Notes: generated from the sequence alone by a model not told the origin. DNA of 64,000 nucleotides from Diphasiastrum complanatum (GCA_029204225.1 CM055109.1:19295783-19359782), one strand, 5' to 3'. Positions 1 to 28,896 are shown, counted from the first letter of the stretch. Made by a program: numbers and translations.

Positions 1-321
1 CTGATTGTTTCCTAGCTCTAACAGCAGCCTGCAAACAGGGGCAATAAAGCAGAACATATTGGTTAAAACATCACTCACAACATGATTGAGCTAGTATTCA
101 CTTTTTCATACACAAAACCCGACACAAATGAAGTGAATCAGCTACTTGTGAAGGTTTATATACTCCTCTAGGATTGTCTCCCAATGCTCACAAATCACAA
201 TATATTTTAGCATGAAAATAAACAAAGAAAAACCTAATTCATTTGACTTGGTGTAATATGCACTATTGCCTTGAAAACATGGTGTAGAATCACAAGCTCA
301 CAATGGACACTAGAATATTAC

Positions 322-17280
<16,959 letters not shown>

Positions 17281-17460
17281 CGCTCCTCCTGCCCTCCTCT
17301 ACGCGGATCCGTTAGCAGAAGGACGAGCTATAATATTCGGTATGCACCTAACAAATGAGACGACCAAAGGGAGTAAAAAGGGCGGGGTAGAAGAGGAAAA
17401 GGGAGGGGAAGATAAAACGCATCTAGAGAGAGAGAGAGTACGAAGATCCAAGAGCCTCAA
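17281..17460 (-). promoter_or_regulatory. AXR1 5' UTR/proximal promoter region
   Basis: This is the sequence directly upstream of the AXR1 start codon (17280, minus strand). It contains a GA/CT-rich stretch around 17420-17440. No clear TATA box; the assignment rests only on position. Confidence 0.35.
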
Positions 17461-17544
17461 GGGGTACACTACCCCTTTATCTTTTTCTTTTTTGGAGAAG
17501 GAGCCATGTGGGCCAAGGAATAACCATTATGCTATGGAGTTTTT

Positions 17545-17690
17545 TTTTCATACTTGATTCAGCAACTAGTGGTTGTTATATACAACATATTTACAACTTG
17601 GCAACGCCATTTATGGAGCTAAGCTCCTTAGATGTCACCACACAATGGTCTAGATTCAAGTCTTCACCTTTTTGGTGGCACTCCGTTGCG
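17545..17690 (+). repeat. Dispersed repeat, copy 1, about 270 bp upstream of AXR1
   Basis: The segment with CTAGTGGTTGTTATATACAA, CAACTTGGCAACGCCATTTA and CTCCTTAGATGTCACCACAC matches 56628-56770 at roughly 80%. It has a B-box-like GATTCAAGTC, suggesting another tRNA-derived SINE family. No target duplication was found. Confidence 0.6.
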
Positions 17691-18022
17691 ATGGATTGCT
17701 GTGGAGCTTCATAATTTGGACCTAGAAGTGAGTTCTTATTTGACCCCATGGTGAGCATAGTTATATGTTAGGGGATAAAATTTGATGCCTTGGGAGGATG
17801 TAAGCACAAGCATGCCCTTACGGATGGGCACTTGGCATTAAATGCAAATGCCCACGCTAACTCAACACAAATTTGATTCCATATTGTGAATGAAATTTTT
17901 AAGTGTAAAATAGGACTTGATTTTTGGGTGTTGACAAAATAAAGGTACCACATTTGATAAGTTGGATAAGAGCTGGAATTGTGCCCAATCACAAGCTCAA
18001 ATCTTAGTTGTTGCACGAGCCT

Positions 18023-18200
18023 AATCACAGATTACAAGAACGGCTTATTAGGCACGTCCTAACGTTTCTTTGGATGACGTCAGCAGAATCAGTTCAGGAG
18101 ATTGTACTTTATGGTACTTCTTTGATTTCCCTATACTTGGAGCGTGAATAATCGAAAGTATTCGATCTTCGGGTGTCCCGAACATCGGCGGTTCAGCATT
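18023..18200 (-). repeat. LTR/3'-terminal repeat of Copia remnant, left copy
   Basis: Shares about 85% identity with 21543-21715 in the same orientation (blocks GGAGATTGTACTTTATGGTA, CTTGGAGCGTGAA). The pair flanks the minus-strand Copia pol remnant. A diverged equivalent lies at 43200-43330, just after RNase H of the plus-strand copy. Confidence 0.65.
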
Positions 18201-18470
18201 CGGTCTTTGGGTTGGTCTCGATTGTTTTACCTTCGTCCATCGTTCGACCTTTTGCCTTTTGGTTGAGCTCCTCCTATCTGCGAACATTTCTCCTTCGTCT
18301 TTGAGGTCTTCAACTGAAACCATTAAATTGGCGGTTACACCATGTGGGTAGACTCTTCGGTTTTTAGCAAGCAGAGAGTCAAGAGCTAGCAAAGCTTTTG
18401 AGATAGAAACATTTTGTTTCTTCAGCTCTCTCTCAAAGCGTGGTAGCTTTATGACTCCAAGACTTCTCCT

Positions 18471-21372
18471 CTATTTCTCGAACACTCCCTTATCTAAGGG
18501 CTTTGTGAAGATGTCAACAACCATCTCTTTCGTCCCAATGAAAACGATTTTCAACTTCTTCTTTTCGACCAGGTCCCGTATCAAGTGGTACTTGATTGCA
18601 ATGTGTTTTATCCTTGAGTGAAATACGGGATCCTTTGTCAGGTATATAGCGGATGTATTATCCATCTGTAAAATCAGAGGCTCATTAGTCGTTTCACCCA
18701 GTTTGTCAAGGAACTGTTTGAGCCAAGTGATTTCATTGGCCATCTTCGTGGCTGCAACGTATTCACTTCGCAGAATGATTGAGCTGTAATGGTTTGCTTT
18801 TTGCTGACCCAGAGAGTTGTTGCACCTGTTGCAATGGTGCACCCTCCTGAGATACTTTTGCAATCGTCCTTGAGAGATGCCCAGCTAGCATCACTGTAGG
18901 AGTGCATCTGGAACCCTGCATCACGAGAATAACACAATCCAAAATCCTTCGTCTGTTGAAGGTATTGTAAGATTCGGTTTGCAATCTTCCAATGAGTTGA
19001 GTCGGGGTTCGTCGTGTTGAACTAGCTCATCCTGAACACGACATAAGCAATGTCAGGGCGTGTGTTATCTGCAAGATACATTAGTGATCCAATCATCTTC
19101 CTGTATGGTGTGTGCAGCATCATTTCCCTCTCTTCGTCAGTCTTCGGACATTCTTCATTAGTCAGAATTGTTCTTATAAGCAATTGATACTCTGAAAGTC
19201 GAGCTTCTTCATGAGATCATGAGGAATTTGTGCATAAGCAGTACATCCAAAGTGTCTGTCAATCTGCAAGCCAAGATAACGTCTGGCTTCTCCTAGGTCT
19301 GTAATTTCGAAATGTTTCAAGATGTCATACTTCACCTCAACAATTAGCTCTTTGCTCCTGCACAGTATCAGGGTGTCATCCACCTATACAGCATCTCCCC
19401 ATTTGTGATCTTCACATAAACATTTGAGTCGGTCATTAGAGGCTCAAATCCCAAATATCTTAGGACATGATCTTTCTTCTTGTACTATTGTCGTGCTGAG
19501 TGCTTCAGACCGTAAATACTTTTGTGCATTCGACATGCATAACTGGGAAGTGACTCGCAGACATAAGCTGGAGGCTGATCCATATAGACTTCTTCGTCTA
19601 ATTCACCATGTAGGAACGTTGTCTTTTCGTCCACAATGTGAATCCTAAGATCATAAGCAGCTGCATATGCAGACAGTAGGCGTAGGGACGAATGTTTCAC
19701 AACTGGAGAGAAGGTCTTTGTGTAGTCAATACCATACTTTTGAGAAAAACCCTTCGCTACAAGTCTGGCTTTATACCTTGAAACATCTCCATTTGGTCCA
19801 TACATTAGCTTGTATACCCATTTGCATTATCTAGTAGTGGCTACAGTGTCCATACCTCATTCTTCTCCATGGATTCCATCTCTTCGTTCATGGCTTGGAT
19901 CCATTTGTCCTTGTTTGGACTATCAATTACTTCCTCAAATGTTTGTGGTTCGCTATTGAATCCACAAAACTCTTCGTGCATTGAAGCTGAGCTGCCACGC
20001 ACGAATTTGGTTGGAACTATCTTGGTTTACAAGGCTTCTAGCAACTGGCATGCTTGCGGTCCTTTTCTCTTCTAATTCGTCGCTCAGCTGAGATGCGACT
20101 CGAACATCTTCGTCTGAGTGTTCATCTTCTACTCCCTCTGTCATGGTTGGCAGGTCATAGTATTGTCTTCCTAGGACTTCATAGCTGGTTGAATTATTAT
20201 TGGCCATTGTTCTGATTTCATCGAATTTGACGTCTCTGACTGTCTTTACTTGGTTTGTCTCTAGCATATAGATCATGTAGTATGATGAATGATTATCATT
20301 TCCTACAAGGTATCCATGTTCCGCTTTCTCGTCAAGCTTCTTTCGAAGCTTGTCAGGAACATGTGCATATGCTGCACAGCCAAAGATCCGAATATGAGTC
20401 AGATTAAGTTTTCTACCTCACCATAGTTCATGTGGTGTCACGTGAGGAACACCTAGTTTGCCTATTTTGTTCTGGATGTAGGCAGTTGTAGCTACTGCTT
20501 CAGCCCATAGTACATTCGGTGCTTTGAATGGGCCATCATGCACCTTGCGGCTTCCACGAGAGTGCTATTCTTTCTCTCAGCGACACCATTGTGTTGTTGT
20601 GTGTAGAATGCAATCCTTCTGTGAAGTATTCCACGTTCACTACATAAATCAACAAAGCAATTCAAGGTGTACTCTCCACCACGATCTGTTCTGATCTGCT
20701 GCACTTTTCTTCATGTGCATCTTTTTGCCCAATTCACGTATTTTGTGAACCTATCAAGTGCTTCTGACTTGTTGTGAATGAAGTAGACTCTAGAGAACTT
20801 ATTGTAGTCATCAATGAAGGTGATGTAGTACTTCGAACCTCCTACTGAGATCACATCGAAAGGTCTGCAGATGTCCAAATGTATGTCATTCTATAAGAGT
20901 CTCTGGTGAAAGGAGTACGTGACATCTTACCTATCGTGCATGCATTACAGGTTATCGAATTTTCTGCATTCGAGATGCTCAGACCTGTGACAGCTCCATG
21001 CTGGCTTGCTTAATACAATGTTATTGGGTTCATGTGGCATAATCTTCTGTGCCATAGAACATTTGCCAAATCATGGACTTGATGTGCTTGATGTGCATGT
21101 AGGCATACCTTCAAATGATACAGATTGTCTTTTCTTCTACCTTGAGTAATCAGCGTACTGGTGCTGGCATCAACGACATTGCATGTTTCGTTCGAGAACG
21201 TCACATGCATTCCAACATCTGCTATCCTTGCTACTGAAAGCAAGTTTTGTTGTAGTGGGGGTACGAACATGACATTTTTGCGGTCCTTGTCGTTCGTGTT
21301 GAGCCACAACAAACCAGTGTCGTTCACCTGATGTCTGGATCCATCTCCAAGGAGAAGTTATGTCTCTCACGA
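18471..21372 (-). pseudogene. Copia polyprotein remnant (integrase, RT, RNase H)
   Basis: Read on the minus strand: pre-integrase region (GLLWLNTNDKDRKN, LWHRRLCHMN near 21010-21340), integrase core pieces (IRTDRGGEY, QQHNGVAERKN near 20530-20700), linker (near 19950-20280), RT (DVSRYKARLVAKGFSQKYG near 19770; MDDTLILCRSKELI near 19380) and RNase H (HSYSDASWASLKDD, LQMDNTSAIYL; 18471-18960). The RT catalytic YVDD has a TAG stop in place of its tyrosine codon (19384-19386). Frameshifts separate most blocks. gag and protease are absent between the integrase part and the right-hand terminal repeat. It is the same family as 39775-43726. Confidence 0.85.
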
Positions 21373-21542
21373 ACTATGTCTCGCTTACTAGCGGACTTCT
21401 TGGATTTCTTTAGATCTCTCTGATGCTTGATACTTACTTGTATCTTCTTCTTATGGCCTTTTAGCATATATGAACATGGTGGCTACATAATTATCATATA
21501 TTCAGAATAACATCTGAATTGATAGATTAAGCAATCTAAAAA

Positions 21543-21715
21543 CTAATCACAAATTACAATAACGGCTGATTAGGCACGTCCTAACATTCCTTTGAATGAC
21601 GTCAACTGATCATATCAGGAGATTGTACTTTATGGTACTTCTTTGATTTTCCTGTACTTGGAGCGTGAAGAACCGAAAGTATTCGGTCTTCGGGTGTCTC
21701 GAACATCGGCTGTTA
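21543..21715 (-). repeat. LTR/terminal repeat of Copia remnant, right copy
   Basis: Partner of 18023-18200. It ends near 21715, where an unrelated plus-strand Copia 5' region begins. Confidence 0.65.
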
Positions 21716-21799
21716 CACCCTGTGCTCAATATCAAATCGATATCATTAGATATTATTCACAGTATTATATTATTCAATTTGCGGTATGAAATCTCAGTA

Positions 21800-22800
21800 T
21801 CAGATAGTTGATTTCCAATTGTAGCGCAGCACGACATCTCTCTCTTAACGTCATCGATTTATCGATAGACTAAAGTTCCAGATAGATTCTCAAAGTAAAG
21901 CCGGTCTTATCGTAGATAAGCTAAATGGATAAAATTACTACTGGTGAAAATTTAAGATGAAGACCTTGCTAATCGCCAGTGAGTTGTGGGATGTTGTCAC
22001 AGGTATTGAAGTGAAGCTTGAAGACGTGATAGTCGACTTAAAATGGAAGTCGAAGGATGGTAAAGCTTTCATGCTTATTAGTTTCAATATATTATACACT
22101 CAGATTGGCCACAAATTGGAAGCTCAAACTTCGAAAGAAGTATGGAACATCCTGAGCTCACTATATGATGTGAGAGACTTCCAAGTTACATCTACGAAGA
22201 AAATTCTTCACTCTCAAGATGTCGAATGGTGATTCACTTCATAATCACGTTAACCAGTTTAAGAATCTCTTGCAACAGATGGTTGTTGTCGGATTGATCA
22301 TAGACAATCAAGACGCAATCATGACATTGCTTTCAAGCTTGTCCTCTACATATGAGAACTAGGTGACTATCATATCGACACACTTAGATTTAACTGTTAC
22401 TAGAACGATAAATATGCTGCAAGAAGATAATCGAAGAAGTCAAGATGCTTCGCCGACTTCATCATCTCATACTTTATATGTCAACAGAGGCTCAAAATGA
22501 CAGAAGCAGAAAAGCTCTGAGCAGTCCGCATTAAATCAGACACCAACGCAAAGTCAAGAACAATTATCAAATCCACAGTCGAGAAAGAAGATGTTTTGTA
22601 AGTATTGCAAGCACACTAATTATGAGATCCACGAAGCGAAGAATGCCAACAAGCAACCATATCAACAGCGAATGCAGTCACAACATCTCCCAATCTCGAC
22701 GTGGACGAAGGAGCATTTATGGTCAAAGACCAAAAGGCACTATTTCCAAGGAATATTCGAGCCATCTTGAAAAGGATACATACTTAATCCTAGAACTGGA
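21800..22800 (+). pseudogene. Copia gag remnant
   Basis: A GTATCAGATAG near 21800 resembles the initiator-Met tRNA primer site of Copia elements. The gag frame starts near ATG 21925 and, after a frameshift, reads SELWDVVTGIEVKLED, SKEVWNILSSLYDVRDFQ, then NLLQQMVVVG, LQEDNRRSQDA and the zinc knuckle start CKYCKHTNYEIHEAK (lacking the full CX2CX4HX4C). Several stops. Nothing of pol follows: the next sequence is the LTR at 22827. Confidence 0.75.
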
Positions 22801-22826
22801 TTAGTCAAGTTTAGGCCTTTACGCCA

Positions 22827-23452
22827 TGTTGTAACGACTTAAAGTTATTTAGTTCTAAGCCTCAGTCTAGAACATTGGAACTTAAGCTAGTCTAAATAAG
22901 TTTAACTTAAGTTAGTTCAGTTGTTTATGGTCCATTGGGGGTTTGTCCCATGGCACCAATTTAATTAAGTTAAGCCTACGTGGTCTATTTGTCCCAGTGG
23001 AAGAGTTTATTTTGGAGGAAGAACCTCATTTGCATAATAGAGCTTTATCATTGAGAGTTCTCCTCTGTGACGATTTTATAATTGTTACACTGTGTATTAT
23101 AATTTATATGAACCAAGTTAATTAGTTTTATTTTATCATTGGGCCTTTCACAAGTAGATTAAGCCTTTGTGAAGTTGGGTTTTAGGTTAAGTCGTCATTT
23201 GAGTTAGGCTAAGCCGTCAGTTGATTCAGTTCCTAAGTAGAGAACAAGAGAAGAGTGGATCTTGCCCGAAATACTCACCCACTCACTGTAGACCTTCTCA
23301 TCCTTCAACCTCTCGCTTAGTTGGAAGCCATAGCCATTGGTTGGGAAAGCCACAATGTCTAGTCGGAGCCATAACGTGTTTTAGTTGGGAGTCCGCCATA
23401 GCACTCGTTAGTTGGAGCCATAGCTAGAGTTGAGGAATGCGAACAACCAACA
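22827..23452 (+). mobile_element. LTR of a non-autonomous LTR retrotransposon (TGTTG...CAACA)
   Basis: A 626-bp sequence begins TGTTGTAACGAC and ends AACCAACA, directly followed by a primer-binding site. Short inverted ends plus PBS are diagnostic of a 5' LTR. No matching 3' LTR was found in the window. Confidence 0.7.
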
Positions 23453-23453
23453 T

Positions 23454-23467
23454 TGGCGCCGTTGCCG
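23454..23467 (+). promoter_or_regulatory. Primer-binding site complementary to tRNA-Asp
   Basis: TGGCGCCGTTGCCG is complementary to the 3' end of plant tRNA-Asp (14 of 14 from the CCA end), 1 nt after the LTR. Such sites prime minus-strand cDNA. Confidence 0.75.
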
Positions 23468-24052
23468 CTCTTTTCTCGTTTTCTTCACATTTTTTCAGTT
23501 CTCTCTTGCTTGCTGTTTTTCCTTACTTGTTGCTTTGCTAATGCTTGCTTTTTGTATTCTTTTTGCTTGTCTGCATCCCTTTTGCTTTTTGCATCTTCGC
23601 TAGGTTTTAGGCTTTTGACATCCTGATTGCTTGTTTTTAGGGGCCTCTTCTTGCATGCCACAGGTTACTTGTGCACCCACATGTTTTTTGGTGCATACAG
23701 GATTGGAAGAGCTACCACAGGTTCTTGTTATCCACGAGTTTCTTGTGCTACGGGTTCTTGCTATCCACATGTTGCTTCCTTTGTTGCTTGCTGTTTTTGA
23801 GCAAAGACAGCTCCTATGAGGGTTTTGTGAAAGCCTCATTGAGGGTTTTTGAACAAAGACCACTCCTTGAGGGTTTGTGGTAGACTACAATCATTGAGGG
23901 TTTTTTAGCGTTTTAAAGGAGAGAAGTGCTTTCAACGCACATCATTTTGATCTACTATTCTTCGAAGGCTGAAGGCGCAAGGTCAAGGCGTGAGTAGGCC
24001 GACCAATCACCATCTGCTCATTGAAGAGCGCTTTCAACGCACCATCTGAAGG
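23468..24052 (+). mobile_element. Non-coding body of the LTR element, left of the RT insertion
   Basis: No protein similarity is visible. The stretch is T-rich, then carries a repeat unit (about 23960-24052) with GAAGGCTGAAGGCGCA, AATCACCATCTGCTC and CTTTCAACGCACCATCTGAAG. The unit recurs at 28030-28330. An LTR, PBS and long non-coding interior fit a LARD-type non-autonomous element. Confidence 0.55.
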
Positions 24053-27000
24053 TAGTCGATTGCATAAATATGCCTCTGGCAAGTGCCTTGTTTCGCTTGA
24101 AGTTTGCATCTTTTAGTCTTTTTGTAGATCAAAAACCTCAGGGTTGCAGCTTTCTTCGAGAACCACAACGTTGCAGCTTTCTTCAAGAACTACCTCAGAT
24201 CTCTGCTGGAAAAATGTTCCTCACATCATCGCTAGGGCAGCACACCATCGTTGAATAGGCAGCAAAAATTTCACAAACCTCAGATCCCTGCAGATTTCAT
24301 TTTCTTATCATTTTACAAATGTCAAATTTCTCACAGCAAGATGGTAGATGCAGATTGCTCACAGCCAAAGCAGGACACAAAAAGTGTCCCAAAACAACCG
24401 GAAGTAACAATCTTCTGCTCAATCTTGATTCTACTGAAAGCAAAGCTTGCAGGATTCGTAGCAGGGTCTTGTTGGCCAACAAGGAGGCTTCACACTAATT
24501 TTTGGAATCTTCGGAGGCAATGGCTGGACCTTTACCTGTCAATATGGTTCCTCAAGAATCTTCTCATCCTTTGCAGCTCCCAGATTTCAATCCTCTTGTT
24601 CGACGTGGAGAAAAGAGACCTGCTTCCCCTTCAGAGCATCCTTCTAGTGCTTCCCCTTCTTGTGCGCATCGTGAAGCCCACCATGATGTTGCGGATTCCT
24701 TGCTTGTCTCCTCTGGCCAGGTGGTGCCATATTGTTCGTCCCATCTTCGCCATCAGCTTTCTTCCTCTCTTTCTGTTTCTCAGCTTTCTCCTTCTTCCTC
24801 TTCTCGCCCCCGTGTTCCATGTGCAGGCTGTGGTCGCCTTTATGTGCAAGGTGCCGGTCTTTCTCGCCATCATAACGCTTGCTCTGCTTTTCGTCAACAA
24901 CTCGCATTAACCAATGTCGACCTTGCATCTCATCCTGCTCCCATTTTGCCACCCGACTCGGCTTGGACCTGGATTCACTCCCTTGATATTTTGACCGCTT
25001 TTCACTTGGGTTTTCCTCGTCCTCGTCTTTATGCACACATTCCCTTTGCCTTGTGCTTAGACGTCCAGAGAGCTTTGTCCTTACCTTTGTCTCGTCTGGC
25101 TTCCAACCCTTCTGATATTGCAGCTTGGCATGCTTTTTTGCTTTTTCCTCTCTGGTGTTTGCCTCTGCCTCCTCGGGGTGGTGATGCTGGTTATAGGGAA
25201 ACTCGCAACAGGATTCGTCGCTTTATGTCAGGAGATTGGGAAAATCTGCAAGAAGAGCATTTCCTTCGCTGTCATGCGCTTGCTGCTCAGCGGGTTTCGA
25301 GTTCGAATGGTGTTTCTATACCCCCTGTTCATCGTCGGTTGCGTCGCTGTGTTTTACTTGGGCAAGTAGGTGAGTATTCTCGTGCAGCTCGTGCTCTAGA
25401 TCCTACAAGTCCAGCTACTCCTTCTGCTGCCACCCTTCAGGCTTTGGAGCTTCTTCACCCACCGGCAAATGACTCCCTTTCTTCTTTTGTTGAGGACTTT
25501 GAACCTGATTATGATTTGCAGCTCTCAGAACCTCATTTTCTTAATGCTTTTCTGTGCAGCCCTCATTTGTCAACTGGGGTTCCTTCTGGTATGGTTTTCG
25601 AACATCTTCGTGACTGTTTTTCTCCTGATGACTCTGTTAGCGGGTTTGGTTTGCTCTTTCAATTTTGCTCTTCCATAGCATGTGGCCATATTCCTCTTTC
25701 TATTGCTCGTATTCTTGGTGCTGCTCGTTTGATAGCCTTGGATAAGCCTGGCGGTGGAGTGCGTCCCATTGCTGTTGGAGAGGTTTTATACAGATTGGTT
25801 TCTAGGGCTCTTGGTTTTCAGCTTCGTGACAGTTTTCATGACCACCTCTTTCCTCATCAGTTTGGTTGTGCTACTCCTGGCGGTTGCGAGACAGTCATAT
25901 ATGCTTTGCGTGCTACCTTGGATCTTCGTCCAGATTGGGTTGTTCTTCAGGTGGATATTAAAAATATTTTTTATTCTGTTTCCCGAGGGGCCATTTTCGA
26001 AGAACTTCGTGCGGCTCACGGTCCTCTCGCTCAGCTCATCCCGTTTGTTCGCTCTTTTTATTCCATGGATGCGCCTCTATATTTCAGTCATGCTTCTCGC
26101 TTAGGTGATGTTTCGGTTATCTCGTCTGCTGATGGTATCAAACAAGGTGATCCCTTGGGTGGTGTTCTTTTTGCTTTGGCGCACTTTCGGGCATTGCGTG
26201 CTTCTTCTGCTGCTTTTCCTTCTTGTTTGTTTCCCTCTATTGTTGATGACACGCATATTGTGGGACCTGCTAATGACGTCTTTCCGGCTTTCCTACATTT
26301 CTTTCAGCAACTTTCGGCTTTGGGCCTCACTGTCAATCCCTCTAAGTGCGTTGCTTGGTGTCCTCAGGGCCTCCTTCCTGAGCTCCCTTTACCTATAGGT
26401 TTCAATACTCTGGTTGATGGGATTAGAGTGCTTGGTATTCCTATAGGTTTCTCGGATTTTGTGGCTTCCTCTTTGTGGGACACTTTGGACGCACATCTTC
26501 GTCACGCTGATCTGCTACCAAAGCTTGGCAATGCTCAAGTTGCCCTAGGAATTCTCACTCAATGCTTCGCTCAACGGCCAAGTTATATTCTACAGTGTGT
26601 TCCTCCCTCTCCTGATGTTTTGGCTTTGCTACAAGATTTCGATAATACTCTATCAGATATTCTGGGTCGCTTGATGGGTTCAGAATCCTTTCGTATTCCC
26701 AATGGTCAGTTCGTTAAGCGACAAGTCTCTCTTCCCGCTTCGTCCGGAGGTGTTGGTCTTTCTTGCACAGCTTCTATTGCTCCAGCTGCTTTTATGGAAA
26801 GTTGGGCCCTTGTTGCCTCTGCACTTATCTCTCGGTTTCAGCAGGACAACAAGCCCATTCTTTTTGATTCAGTAGCTCATGTGGAAATAGGCATTCTTCC
26901 TTTCCAACAACATCTTCGTGCGGCCAAGGATCTCATTCCTCCACCTGTGCGAGCTTCTTTGCCTCCCTTTGAGTCTTTGCTTAGAAATCAACGTGCTCAT

Positions 27001-28029
27001 TTTCAGAAGTATCTTTTGGAGCGCTTCCACTCTCATGCTTTCACTCAGCTTCTCATTGATTCACCTTCCGATGAGACTCGGGCTCGCCTTTTGTCTTGTG
27101 CAGGCCCGGGTGCTGGCGCTTGGCTTGTTGCGCGCCCTGTTGTTCCACACTTGTGCCTTTCTTCAGAGTTGTTTCTCACCGCTCTTCGGGTTAGGTTGGG
27201 TCTCCCTCATCCAGTTCTGGCAAGTTTGACAAAATGTTCATGTGGTCACCCTGTTGATCCTATTGGCACTCATCTCATGCGTTGCCCTTATGGCGGAGAG
27301 CGTACTGCGACTCATGATTCCATTCGTGACGTATTGGCATCTATTGCTCATGAGTGCGGCTTTCATGTTGTTCGGGAGCAGATCCACATCTTGCTTGTGT
27401 CTGATTCACAGTCGTCTCGGCGTCGAGCTGATCTTGTTCTTTCGCGCGAGGGGATTCGCACGCTTGGGGATGTTGTTGTTGCTGATCCTTCGCGGCCTGA
27501 CCTCCTTCGTCGTGCTTCAACTACTCAGGGTGCCGCTGCTTCTCATGCAGCTCTAGATAAAGAGCAAGATTATTCACATCGCACTCCTCGAGAAGGCTTT
27601 ATCCCTTTTGCTTTGGAAACATATGGGTGTCTGCATAAGAAATTCGATAGATTTTCTATCCTCCTGTGCAGGTTTTGCAGCGAAACTCCAAGGTCGTGGT
27701 GCCTCACCTTTATCTATCATTACGGCTTATTATCGTCAACGAGTTTCGATGACTTTACAACGCACTCAAGCACTTGCAATACTTCGACGTGCCGTAGTTG
27801 CAGGAACGATTGTTTCACAGCTTCCTGCACTACCTAAACTTCCAACTGTCTTAACTAGCGACTTACACCAAGCAGTAGGCTTTATGTAGATACTCTACGA
27901 GATTGTTGCTTTGTTATACTTGTACAATATCTCAATTCGCCTTATGGCCTTTACGCTTTTTACATGCATTCCTTTGTACTCTGCTGGGTTTTCCCATCTT
28001 TTATTAATAAAAACAGGAAGTTTATATGT
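24053..28029 (+). mobile_element. Non-LTR element encoding zinc finger, RT and restriction-like endonuclease
   Basis: About 4 kb inserted within a repeat unit of the surrounding LTR element. Left flank ends CACCATCTGAAG and right flank resumes GAAGGAGTGAGTAGGG, which together rebuild the unit seen intact near 28220-28255. It has a roughly 450-bp 5' leader, a single long ORF and a 3' end with ATTAATAAAAACAGG. Target duplication is at most 4-5 bp (GAAG). Boundaries are inferred from repeat continuity. Confidence 0.65.
24502..27889 (+). CDS. Single-ORF retrotransposase: C2HC finger, reverse transcriptase, CCHC, PD-(D/E)XK-like endonuclease
   Basis: The main frame runs to 27837 (1111 aa). A Ser/Pro-rich N-terminus carries a zinc finger (C107, C110, H123, C127). 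The RT includes RLIALDKPGGGVRPIAVGEV, motif A VVLQVDIKNIFYSVS (D485), GIKQGDPLGGVLFAL and a catalytic IVDDTHIVG (D582, D583), with valine where most non-LTR RTs have alanine. Then CSCGHPVDPIGTHLMRC (C912, C914, H924, C928) and RRADLVL plus GDVVVADPS (D977, D990), like the PD-X12-14-D core of R2/NeSL-type endonucleases. The last family-like part, QRVSMTLQRTQALAILRRA, is in another frame after a 1-nt shift near 27650, so the ancestral product ended near 27889. Coding is otherwise open, so the copy is young. Closest named group cannot be settled without a tree. Confidence 0.8.
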
Positions 28030-28330
28030 GAAGGAGTGAGTAGGGTGACACATATGCTATTGTTTCTCTCCTATTTTTCAGAAGGCTGAAGGCGCAGGGT
28101 GAAGGAGCAGGGCGACGCATCACCATCTGCTCGTTGAAAGGTTTCCATCCACTATTTTTCGAAGGGTGAAGGAGTGAGCAGGGCGGCCCATCACCATATC
28201 CATCTTCTCGTTGAGGAGTGTTTTCAACGCACCATCTGAAGGAGTGAGCAGGGCAGCCCATCTGCTATTTTTGAGCGTTTTTATCTGCTATTTTTCAGAA
28301 GGCTGAAGGAGCAGGGTGCATGGAGCAGGC
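28030..28330 (+). repeat. Tandem repeat units of the LTR-element body, right of the RT insertion
   Basis: Units of roughly 90-110 bp with GAAGGAGTGAGCAGGGC, CATCACCAT, CTCGTTGAGGAG and TTTTCAACGCACCATCT occur about three times, variably truncated. They match the unit left of the insertion. Confidence 0.65.
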
Positions 28331-28890
28331 TGCTGTAGCTGCAGCTGGTAGCAAAACAGAATTTCATCTCTTTTAGTTCCACGTTTTTCAGAACGATGTG
28401 TTTTCATAAGTACTTCAACTGAAAAACCAGCGTTTTCAACCATTTTCGCTCTCTATCTTCTTCAAATCGTCATCTTCATTAGCTTCTCCACCTCGTGTTC
28501 CCCATCTGTAGCTCAGCCCACGGCAGGTTCTGTCGCCCACATGGCAATTTTTCATCAGTGTGTTTTAGCCCACTGCGGATCCTTCTATAATTCCTTGTCA
28601 CTATTTTACAGCCCACGACACACTGATAATATAAATAATATTGAGAAGTGAGGTTTATTTCTCTAGAGGTCTATAATAACATGCTGTTTTTCAAAGTTTT
28701 CCTACTGTTTCCAGATTTTAGAGGTGGTTGTCATCCGTATATTTCAGCTGTTTCTAGACATTTTTCAGTCATTTTCAACGATTTTTTGGCAATTTTTTTA
28801 CGGCTTTAGCAGTTTAATTCCTATTAGTTTTTTTCTTTGCTAACGGAAGAGCTGATTTTTCAAAGTATTCACATGTTTCTAGCTCCACGG
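28331..28890. other. T-rich stretch without recognised gene
   Basis: No coding similarity or RNA gene is seen. It probably belongs to the same non-coding LTR element. Confidence 0.35.
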
Positions 28891-28896
28891 GTCCAG

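Noticed and set aside
1-28. Start of AXR1 exon 7 on the minus strand
   Set aside because: A good acceptor (TTTGCAG) precedes it, but the 9 codons visible do not match AXR1 as I recall it. Left open and not annotated.
24631-25036. Lys/Arg/Glu-rich antisense open frames
   Set aside because: They are shadows of the Ser/Pro-rich N-terminus of the RT-endonuclease ORF on the other strand.
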